Below, piece by piece: positions 56,240 through 64,000 of a stretch of DNA of 64,000 nucleotides (the first letter of the stretch is position 1; every line of letters starts with the position of its first letter). The stretch lies in the NCBI GenBank assembly GCA_958298945.1, contig OY282610.1, positions 68,011,088 to 68,075,087 on the forward strand. The letters are read 5' to 3'. This DNA comes from Atherix ibis. Lineage: Eukaryota; Arthropoda; Insecta; Diptera; Athericidae. A program made the position numbers and the translations under genes. A model generated the notes under the pieces. The model was not told the DNA's origin, ran no database searches, and was given only the letters and a program-made list of their open reading frames with translations.

Positions 56240-58640
56240 TTTTTAATTAAAATACAGAATATGCTGCCTCTTTCTCATATATATTTTTTTTTGCACAAGA
56301 AGTCAAAGTGCCTTGGCTCTCTTCTCTCTATTGTGTTTTTACAACAGTTTTTTCTAACTACAAAAAAAGGGCATAACGGCACCTTTCTGATATATTTTTT
56401 GATGGCAGCATTTTCTGTCCATAAAAGGACAAAGAGCGATGGCTCTTAGCTGGCATATTCTTTAACAACAGTAATTTTTGCATAAGGAGCCAAAGTGCCT
56501 TGGCTCTTTTCTGGCTATTGTATTTTTACAGCAGTTTTTTTTAACTAAGAAAACCGAGCATGCCGGTATCTTTTTTATATATGTTTTGATGGCAGCATTT
56601 TCTGTTCATAAAATGACAAATTTCGATGGGTCTTAGCTGACATATTCTTTAACAACAGTAATTTTTGCATAAGAAGCCAAAGTGCCTTGGCTCTTTTCTG
56701 GCTATTGTATTTTTACAGCAGTTTTTTTTAACTAAGAAAACCGAGCATGCCGGTATCTTTTTTATATATTTTTTTATGGCAGCATTTTTCTGCTCATAAT
56801 AGGACAAAGTGCGATGGCTCTCTGCTGGCACATTCTTTAACAACCGTAATTTTTGCACAAGAAGTCAAAGTGCCTTGGCTCTCTTCTCTCTATTGTGTTT
56901 TTACAACACTTTTTTCTAACTACAAAAAAAGGGTATAACGGCACCTTTCTGATATATTTTTTGATGGCAGCATTTTCTGTCCATAAAAGGACAAAGTGCG
57001 ATGGCTCTTAGCTGGCATATTCTTTAACAACAGTAATTTTTGCATAAGGAGCCAAAGTGCCTTGGCTCTTTTCTGGCTATTGTATTTTTACAGCAGTTTT
57101 GTTTAACTAAAAAAATAGAGCATGACGGTATCTTTTTTATATATGTTTTGATGGCAGCATTTTCTGTTCATAAAATGACAAATTTCGATGGGTCTTAGCT
57201 GACATATTCTTTAACAACAGTAATTTTTGCATAAGAAGCCAAAGTGCCTTGGCTCTTTTCTGGCTATTGTATTTTTACAGCAGTTTTTTTTAACTAAGAA
57301 AACCGAGCATGCCGGTATCTTTTTTATATATTTTTTTATGGCAGCATTTTCTGCTCATAATAGGACAAAGTGCGATGGCTCTCTGCTGGCACATTCTTTA
57401 ACAACAGTAATTTTTGCACAAGAAGTAAAAGTACCTTGGCTCTCTTCTCTCTATTGTGTTTTTACAGCAGTTTTTTCTAACTACAAAAAAAGGGTATAAC
57501 GGCACCTTTCTGATATATTTTTTGATGGCAGCATTTTCTTTTCATAAAAGGACAAAGTGCGATGGCTCTTAGCTGGAATATTCTTTAACAACAGTAATTT
57601 TTGCATAAGGAGCCAAGTGCCTTGCCTCTTTTCTGGCTATTGTATTTTTACAGCAGTTTTGTTTAACTAAAAAAATAGAGCATGACGGTATCTTTTTTAT
57701 ATATGTTTTGATGGCAGCATTTTCTGTTCATAAAATGAGAAATTTCGATGGGTCTTAGCTGACATATTCTTTAACAACAGTAATTTTTGCATAAGAAGCC
57801 AAAGTGCCTTGGCTCTCTTCTGGCTATTGTATTTTTACAGCAGTTTTTTTTAACTAAAAAAAAATAGGGCATGACGACATGTTTTTCATATATTTTCTGA
57901 TGGCAGCATTTTTTTTATTAGAGGATAAATTGCGATTACCCCTTTTTGGCATATCCTTTAATGGCAGTATTTTTTAATTTCATAAAAAGACCAAATAGAA
58001 TGACTCTTTTCTGGCACATTCTTTAACAACAGTAATTTTTGCACAAGAAGTAAAAGTACCTTGGCTCTCTTCTCTCTATTGTGTTTTTACAGCAGTTTTT
58101 TCTAACTACAAAAAAAGGGTATAACGGCACCTTTCTGATATATTTTTTGATGGCAGCATTTTCTTTTCATAAAAGGACAAAGTGCGATGGCTCTTAGCTG
58201 GAATATTCTTTAACAACAGTAATTTTTGCATAAGGAGCCAAGTGCCTTGCCTCTTTTCTGGCTATTGTATTTTTACAGCAGTTTTGTTTAACTAAAAAAA
58301 TAGAGCATGACGGTATCTTTTTTATATATGTTTTGATGGCAGCATTTTCTGTTCATAAAATGACAAAGTTCGATGGGTCTTAGCTGACATATTCTTTCAC
58401 AACAGTAATTTTTGCATAAGAAGCCAAAGTGCCTTGGCTCTCTTCTGGCTATTGTATTTTTACAGCAGTTTTTTTTAACAAAAAAAAAACAGGGCATGAC
58501 GACATGTTTTTCATATATTTTCATTTTTTTTATTAGAGGGTAAATTGCGATAACCCCTTTTTGGCATATCCCTTAATGGCAGTATTTTTTAATTTCATAA
58601 AAAGACCAAATAGAATGACTTTTTTCTGGCATATTCTTTA
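56240..58640. repeat. 187-bp satellite, about 12 units with block duplication
   Basis: AACAACAGTAATTTTTGCA recurs at 186-188-bp spacing (56471, 56658, 56846, 57033, 57220, 57407, 57594, 57780, then 58032, 58219 and 58405). Between 57780 and 58032 a unit carries about 65 extra bases. The block 57400-57950 is repeated almost exactly 625 bp later (58025-58560). Unit types alternate (AAAATGACAAATTTCGATGGGTC versus AAAAGGACAAAGTGCGATGGCTC classes). Confidence 0.95.
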
Positions 58641-58874
58641 TACAAGATATTGTAATTTACTGGAACTTAAAATAACAAACATCGAAGATCAAAAAATAGT
58701 GGATCTTTTCTCTGATTACATTCAATTTAGCAAATTCAAATTGTTAGTAAAAATAACAACTAACAAAAACTTGTAATACCATGCTTTAAAAAAAAAAACT
58801 CTGTCATTATGACACTAACACGGGGTCGTATACACTCACTTCCGAATTTGGCATACGAATAAACAAATGACCTC

Positions 58875-59540
58875 CTCACCTCTTTCAAAAAAATATGGGT
58901 TGAAGGATATTGCTTACGCTGATGTGGAGGCTATCATAATTATCGGAAATATCTTCCAAATATAAGACACGCCTAAGAGACCTTATTGAAACAGCCTCGC
59001 TTGCTCTCATGTAGTTTGGTAGTCAATCCCTCAGATGCGGATTGGAAGTCAATCGCTCCAAGAAAAGGCTTGTTCTGTTTACGAGGGCGTACAAAACGCC
59101 TTCTATTAAGCCTCCAAAGCTCAAAGGGTACCCCCTACCCCCGTCTCTGTATTTTCCTATTCATACAAGGTACTTAGGAGTGATCATTGACTGGAATCTC
59201 AGCTCGAAACTGAAAGTGAAAGACCGTATTAAAAAAGCCAACGTTACACTGTATGCCTGGAAAAAGGCAAATGGAGCTACCACCTCAAGTGTTACGTTAG
59301 ATATACACAGCGATAGTAAGGCCCATTCTAACCTATGGCCCTTTGATCTGAAAAGAGTCCTGAAATTAGCATGCATATGCATTACTGGTGCGCTTAAAAC
59401 GTCACCTACAGCGGCTCTTGAGACCATGCTATGTTAAGGATCTGGCCACTAGATCGGCTCTACGTCTGAGGGAATCAAGGCAGTGGACCGAAAATCGTTT
59501 CGAGCATGTAAAGATCCTTAAGGATAACAAAGAAATTCCT
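58875..59540 (+). pseudogene. Reverse transcriptase C-terminal part
   Basis: The first frame reads DIAYADVEAIIIIGNIF, the YADD active site with one Asp codon missing. Another frame continues RLRDLIETA, GLEVNRSKKRLVLFTRAYK, and after a deletion YLGVIIDWNLSSKLKVKDRI, KKANVTLYAWKKA, then LKLACICITGALKTSPTAAL. These are in the normal order for this group (GL.VNPSKTELVLFTRKYK, YLGVILD, LACICITGAMRTTPTAALE). The catalytic loss and shifts make it inactive. Confidence 0.85.
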
Positions 59541-59689
59541 AAAATAACGGAATAAATCAAAAATTCCTAGTAGTACTGAGCAGGAATACGGGACGATGCA
59601 GGAGGAATCAGCCATAGATATTAAGTATATACCAGCTTATCATCGTTATGCTGGCCAGTCGCTAACATGGGGCAAAAGTAGTTATCCGA

Positions 59690-60060
59690 CATTGGATAAA
59701 TCGTGCCAACAATCAACATAAAACTGACGAAAAATTATGGTTGGCGTTAAAGTAGCGAAAAAAAATAACAAGCGAAAAATAAACAACAAGCGAAAAAATA
59801 ACAAGCGGTGTGATGTGATTTTATAAATGCGATTCCTACGATTCCCTCAATGGGAGCATGGCGCATGGCACAAAAAACCTAACAGTGCTTCGGAGGTACG
59901 AGCCCTGAAATTCTGGTAGGTGTTACTACGGGAACTTAAAAGAAAGGTTGCTCCACATTCAAAGTAATCGATTTTAAATGCGAACTCGGGGTCAGGGGCC
60001 GCCCATTCTTCGGCAGACCGATTTGACATTGTCAAGACCTTAACTACTGCCAAGAATGAT
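59690..60060. other. Stretch within the relic not explained by the element
   Basis: A repeated AAATAACAAGCGAAAAA motif (59757-59805) and a 69-codon - strand frame (59847-60053, containing EWAAPDPEFAFKIDYFECGA) lie between reverse transcriptase and RNase H. I do not recognise either. They could be an insertion from another repeat family. Confidence 0.35.
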
Positions 60061-60199
60061 CCATTGATTTTCCTATGTTAATCCTCACATATGTTTAGCT
60101 TCACCATGAGCGTGGATGGATTGAAAGAGGAAAGTCGTAAAAATATCCGTCTCCATGACCACAAGGAAGTGTACTTCTCTCCTAAGGTACTACTTAGGA

Positions 60200-60640
60200 G
60201 AGACGCAAGGTAAAGCGCACGTATTAAATGTAGAAATATACTCTGATGGATTAAGGAGGCGGGACGTTAGAGGAGTAGGGGTCTTCTCCATATTTTTGAA
60301 TATAAACATGGTCTTACGACTCCTAGATCAGAGTAGTGTATTTCATGTATAAATTCTGGCTATTCGTAAGGCTGCAGCTTCAGCTTTTCTGGCTACTCGT
60401 GACGTGTTGATCGTATTTTTCACCGATAGTCAGAAAGCCATTGTATCGCTTGAACCACCCATTATAAGATCGAGAGCTGTTAAGCACTGTGACAGGTATC
60501 TGAATGAGATTCCCAACCAGTTCAATGTTTATCTATGCTAAGTTCCTGGACATAGTGACATTCCAGAAAACTGTAAAGCAGATGAGTTAGCTGGAAATGG
60601 TACTAGGCTAGGCTATGAAATTGTTACATACCTCCTTTCG
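60200..60640 (+). pseudogene. RNase H domain of the non-LTR relic
   Basis: The frame reads VLNVEIYSDGLRR (first Asp), GVGVFS, a stop where the Glu of ..AEILAIR should be, ILAIRKAA, then VLIVFFTDSQKAIVSL (second Asp) and, after another stop, VPGHSDIPENCKADELAGN (last Asp in ADELA). All motifs are in order, but the Glu is lost and stops are present. Confidence 0.85.
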
Positions 60641-61003
60641 CTGGATTCAATACACCCCTAGAATAAGAAGAGAATGGAAAGCTTACCGAGGATAGGTAGG
60701 GATCATTATAGATCATTGCATATAAGGGAGATACGCTAGACGACTAGATATCCCCTCAAATGACTTCGGTTGTATCTGTATAGACGAGGAGGAAGAGGAG
60801 ACAATTTCTCACCTTTTCTGTTCATATCCCTCAAAACGAGAACCCTGTTATATTTCGTGCATGGATGCCACAAAAATCAAACGCTTTGCAATCGCTTCCA
60901 ATTGGTTCTGAGTTTCTTAGGGTCACATCAAGTTTGATGATTATGTGGTATCACAACGGACCCAACTTTGGCCTAACCACTCTAACCTAACCTAACCTAA
61001 CTT

Positions 61004-62055
61004 AAGATGTATCGTGTCAGCCATTTTGTTTTTAACTATGACCCTAACTACGTATCTTCGTTGTGTCTTCTCAAATCAACACAATCTGATACCGGCTTTG
61101 ATGGAATGGTAAAAAAATACCTTTTTCACAATGATTTGTCAAATCGAGAAAAAAATCAGCAGCAAAAATCTGCCATATGAAAATGGAAACTACTTTCGAC
61201 TAAAAAACATTTTGCCAAGCAGCTAAATAGTAAAGACACTAGAAAATTTGCCAAGATTTAGTTGAATATTATTAGTTTTTTTAATTGTTTATAAAGTATT
61301 ATATTTCGTCAATAAATGTGCAGTTATTGAGAACAAAAAATTGTTCACTTTTAAGAAAAATACCAACTCATATAGACCAAGGTCTACTTGCCTTTTTCTG
61401 TGCCTGTACATGATGCCAATAAATTTTTATAAATCAGCAAAATAATATCGATTACTAAACTACAGTTACGAGTATTTTTATGAATTTTACGAAATTTTTG
61501 AAATTTTTCCAATTGACTCATAGATTTTTTTTAACTTTGCGAAAAATTTCAAAAGCAACAACAAAAAAGGAATAAGAAAATAAAAAAGATAAAAACCAAC
61601 AAAGCTAATAACAAGCAAAGTAAAAGTGAGCAGCTTAAATGAGATTTCGAGAAAGAAAAAAAAATCAATAAATGCGGAGTATCTGAGCAGACGAATCAGG
61701 TTGGGGGCTGTTATTATGTCATCAACCAAACTTCCACATGCGATCGTATATGTGAAAATGGTGCCCTTTGGATCAGTGGTGATCACAATTTTCCATGGAA
61801 AATCTTTTACACAAACTCATTTGGTCGAAAACTGAAATTATATCCAAGGCCAAGCAATCACAAGGAAAGACCTTTTTTTTGTTAAATTAAGATCAGATTT
61901 TTAAGAAAAGAAAGCAGCCCATTTTTGGTTGCTTAATTTTGAAGTAAGAAAAATTTGACTTTTGTTATGCTCAAAAAATTATAAGTTAAACTTGAGAAAA
62001 CAATTTAAAGACGTTATTGGCCCGATGTGCCGGAGTTTTTGTTGGCGAATCAGAG
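61004..62055. other. AT-rich intergenic sequence
   Basis: Short frames at 61487-61835 on both strands have no recognised domain. Confidence 0.4.
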
Positions 62056-62760
62056 TCTTTTATAGGGTGTCTGTAGGGATGCCAGATATGACTTGAACAT
62101 GTACGGGGCTCTGTAGGGCTAACAAATGTGAATTAAATAAGCCAAAGTCACTCTGGCTTGCCAAGTGTATCTTAAACGAGTTCGGTTCTCTGTAGGGATG
62201 CCAGATATAAGTTAATTTTATGAGGAGCTGTATACAGCTGACAAATATGGCTTTGATGATGAAGCGTTCTTTCAGAGCTGACACATGTGAGTTGAATGAG
62301 CCAAAGTCGCTCTAGACATGCCAAGTGTGTCTTAAATGAGTTGGGTCTTTGTAGGGATGGTAGATCTGACTTAATTATGTAAAGGGTTCTTTAAAATATA
62401 ACTTAAATAAGCCAAAGTCGCTCTAGGCTCGCCAAATATTTCTCGAATGAGTCAGGATCGTTTTAGCTTTTATAGATGCGTCTGGTATTTTATAAAGTGT
62501 TCTGTAAAGGCACAATATGACCGAAATGAGCCAAGATTGTTGTAGGGAGAAGTCTCTCTAGACATACCAATGGAGTTGGTGTATTTCGATATAACTTAAA
62601 TATGTGAAGGGCTCTGTATAGCCAACAAATGTAAATTAAATAATCTAAAGTCATTCTAAACTTATCAAGTGTACGTTTAATGAGTTTGGACCTTTGCAAA
62701 AATGACAGATATAACCTAAATATTTTATGGGCTTTGCAGTCTTAGCAAATATATTATGGT
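62056..62760. repeat. Degenerate tandem repeat, period roughly 110-160 bp
   Basis: GTAGGGATGCCAGATAT (62070, 62193, variant 62352) alternates with AGCCAAAGTC (62140, 62299, 62410, variant 62643) and GCCAAGTGT. About five weakly conserved units are visible. Confidence 0.75.
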
Positions 62761-62789
62761 TTTAATAACCTGTTGTTAATTAAAACACA

Positions 62790-62812
62790 TTTATTTAGTT
62801 GTAATATTTATT
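62790..62812 (-). terminator. Possible polyadenylation signals of the Gln-rich gene
   Basis: Two AATAAA hexamers on the - strand (62790-62795 and 62807-62812) lie about 230-250 bp after the distal stop codon of the Gln-rich gene. Such hexamers are common in AT-rich DNA, so this is only a candidate. Confidence 0.25.
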
Positions 62813-63059
62813 TATATTATTTCTATGTTAATTTTGATAATCTACATGCGGATTTGCGCGTGTTGTTGACGGATGCTCTCGTACGACTGACTATGCAACG
62901 CAAATATGTTGCCACCGTGGTCAGCCGTATATAATCCAATGTATTTGTATGCATGTTGTGTGCATGTGTCAGTTTTAAGTGCACTTTGCCACATACTCCC
63001 CCACCAGTGACTTGGTTACGTTAAAAAATGGACGAATCTATTCGGTGGAGTTCATTGGA

Positions 63060-63401
63060 TACGCCGCAGTTTTTAACGACGAACTTGGATTTTTCATTTT
63101 GTTCAAGTTCGTTGTCGTTGATTTTCTGGCTGCAATGCTGGTTGCAGTGCTGGTTGCAGCGCTAGTTGCAGTGCTGGTTGCAGTGCTAGTTGCATTGCTG
63201 GTTGCGGTGCTAGTTGCAGCGCTAGTTGCGGTTCTGGTTTCAGCGCTAGTTGCGGTGCTAGTTGCAGTGCTGGTTGCAGTGCTAGTTGCAGCGCTGGTTG
63301 CGGTACGCCGCAGTTTTTAACGACGAACTTTGATTTTTCATTTTGTTCAAGTTCGTTGTCGTTGATTTTCTGGCTGCAATGCTGGTTGCAGTACTGGTTG
63401 C
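63060..63401. repeat. Direct duplication (offset 244 bp) enclosing a 12-bp repeat
   Basis: Positions 63060-63157 and 63304-63401 are nearly identical (about two differences in 98 bp). Between and within them, 63122-63303 consists of about 15 units of a 12-bp repeat (GCTGGTTGCAGT and variants). On the - strand the repeat codes for Ala-Thr-Ser-Thr in the frame that continues into the distal copy of the tail. Confidence 0.93.
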
Positions 63402-63911
63402 TGTGTTTGTGCGTTGTTGTTGTTGGCCAGATGATTGTTGGGAAGCTGCAGAAGAGTTTGAATTCTGTGATGGTATACCAAATGTGAATTGGTGTTGTTG
63501 CTGAAGCGATTCGTGTTGTTGCTGAAGCGATTGCTGTTGTTGCTGAATTGGCTGTACTTGTTGTGGAAGAGTTTGCGTCTGTGGTGGTATACCAAATGTG
63601 AGTAGATTTGGTGCATTAATTTGAACGTGAACGTCAGCATCTACAGATGAATCAACTACAGCTTGAATCAATCGTAACACTGATTGTTGTTGATTAGCTT
63701 GATGGGCGTTGTCAGAATTAGAACCACTTCCTGCTGAAATTGATGAACGGCTTGGCATCGGTATATAAATTGGGCTCAGAACTCGATGCAAGCCTCTTAT
63801 GTGACGCGGAGACTGACCTTTTGCAATGTTTGCAGTAGTTGGGCCTATTTGCGTTAAGTTCACCTTTTTTGTTGTCTCTTTTCTATCTGTCAGTGCAATT
63901 TCACCATCAAA
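63282..63911 (-). CDS. Gln-rich protein exon with C terminus, unrecognised gene, partial
   Basis: The - strand frame is open from TAG at 63912-63914 to the stop at 63282-63284. The translation begins FDGEIALTDRKETTKK if the AG at 63912-63913 is a splice acceptor; I see no suitable initiator Met at the start. It contains RGLHRVLSPIYIPMPS, a QQQS-LRLIQAVVDSSVDADV section, two TFGIP[PS]Q motifs on either side of a Gln-rich stretch (SLQQQHE, SLQQQHQ), then ATSTATS and the basic tail ARKSTTTNLNKMK. The tail is coded twice because of the 244-bp duplication: the proximal copy shifts frame and stops at 63284, while the distal copy would end at TAG 63038-63040. No family is recognised. It may be a nuclear or RNA-associated low-complexity protein, which is speculation. 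Confidence 0.55.
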   Translation of the reverse strand, partial: FDGEIALTDRKETTKKVNLTQIGPTTANIAKGQSPRHIRGLHRVLSPIYIPMPSRSSISAGSGSNSDNAHQANQQQSVLRLIQAVVDSSVDADVHVQINAPNLLTFGIPPQTQTLPQQVQPIQQQQQSLQQQHESLQQQHQFTFGIPSQNSNSSAASQQSSGQQQQRTNTATSTATSIAARKSTTTNLNKMKNQSSSLKTAAYRNQRCN

Positions 63912-63993
63912 CTAAATAACGTACATACACAAACGCAATGCCAGTCAATGTAACAATCTGCTCTCCTTGTTTCATTTCAGCCGTTTCGCTTAC
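63912..63993 (-). other. Possible 82-bp intron of the Gln-rich gene
   Basis: On the - strand GTAAGC starts at 63993 and TTTAG ends at 63912. Splicing would join ACAAATT to TTTGATGG and keep an open frame (QI|FDGEIAL). The size fits short insect introns. However, the + strand has an even better acceptor-like sequence at 63957-63980 (CTCTCCTTGTTTCATTTCAG), so an exon of another gene starting at 63981 is an alternative. Confidence 0.3.
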
Positions 63994-64000
63994 AATTTGT

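Larger units (their letters stand above)
58860..61003 (+). mobile_element. Non-LTR retrotransposon relic with RNase H (I-like group), 3' half
   Basis: The order on the + strand is the reverse transcriptase active-site region, its C-terminal region, an unrelated-looking stretch (59690-60060), RNase H, a terminal Cys-containing segment (EEEEETISHLFC) and a 3' tail of about four CCTAA units (60982-61002). Stops and frameshifts are frequent. It has no 5' part; the left end lies near the end of the 187-bp array. RNase H after the reverse transcriptase is typical of I-group elements. Confidence 0.8.

Noticed and set aside
46200..58640. CRISPR-like arrays
   Set aside because: Whole units repeat head to tail with no unique spacers; these are satellites in a eukaryotic genome.
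62979..63320. + strand frame with a Leu-Val-Ala repeat as a membrane protein
   Set aside because: It is the antisense of the 12-bp repeat that codes Ala-Thr-Ser in the Gln-rich frame.

Overview
The window is AT-rich eukaryotic DNA, most likely from an insect and plausibly a fly. The evidence is the mix of non-LTR retrotransposon relics (Jockey-like, R1-like, I-like with RNase H, RTE-like), mariner and Tc1-like transposons with TA target sites, an NRF-domain secretory gene exon, and a Gln-rich exon next to what may be a short intron of about 80 bp. Nothing looks bacterial: there are no operons and no ribosome binding sites. No species can be named from the sequence alone.

Host genes are sparse. 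One is convincing: a + strand first coding exon at 43893-44811. It encodes a signal-peptide protein with long Asp/Gly and Asn/His tracts that runs into the start of an NRF-type (nose resistant to fluoxetine) domain and stops at a GT donor. A second is a Gln-rich exon at the right end on the - strand (63282-63911), whose C-terminal coding tail has been tandemly duplicated. Two further candidates (37854-38183 - strand and 9862-10029 + strand) are unrecognised and weak.

The rest is mobile and repeated DNA. Positions 1-560 hold a non-LTR ORF2 tail broken by a 328-bp piece with 30-bp terminal inverted repeats. Positions 2340-6740 hold a - strand Jockey-like element (gag with zinc knuckles, endonuclease, reverse transcriptase) split at a TA by an almost complete 1249-bp mariner. 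Positions 7130-8190 and 11090-11840 hold two arrays of one 42-bp minisatellite; 13395-15405 is a 1.1-kb duplication with a related motif. A ~425-bp dispersed repeat occurs at 17270, 23290-24485 and 27200. RTE-like and R1-like relics lie at 21760-22540, 26740-28340 and 50893-51165.

Two structurally matching, internally deleted mariner derivatives with unusually long (about 190 bp) terminal inverted repeats sit at 29846-30710 and 45094-45969. Positions 30820-32130 are a 1.3-kb purine-biased tract. Tandem arrays of about 138 bp (46200-48270), 321 bp (53723-55370) and 187 bp (56240-58640) follow. An I-like relic with an RNase H domain and a CCTAA-repeat tail fills 58860-61003. Most of the right third would lie inside the first intron of the NRF-domain gene if that gene continues beyond the window, which is an inference.

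I see no gene cluster that amounts to a new molecular system. The most unusual items are the duplicated coding tail, the long-TIR mariner pair, the higher-order structure of the satellites, several perfect long hairpins, and a dispersed 8-mer that appears over-represented.
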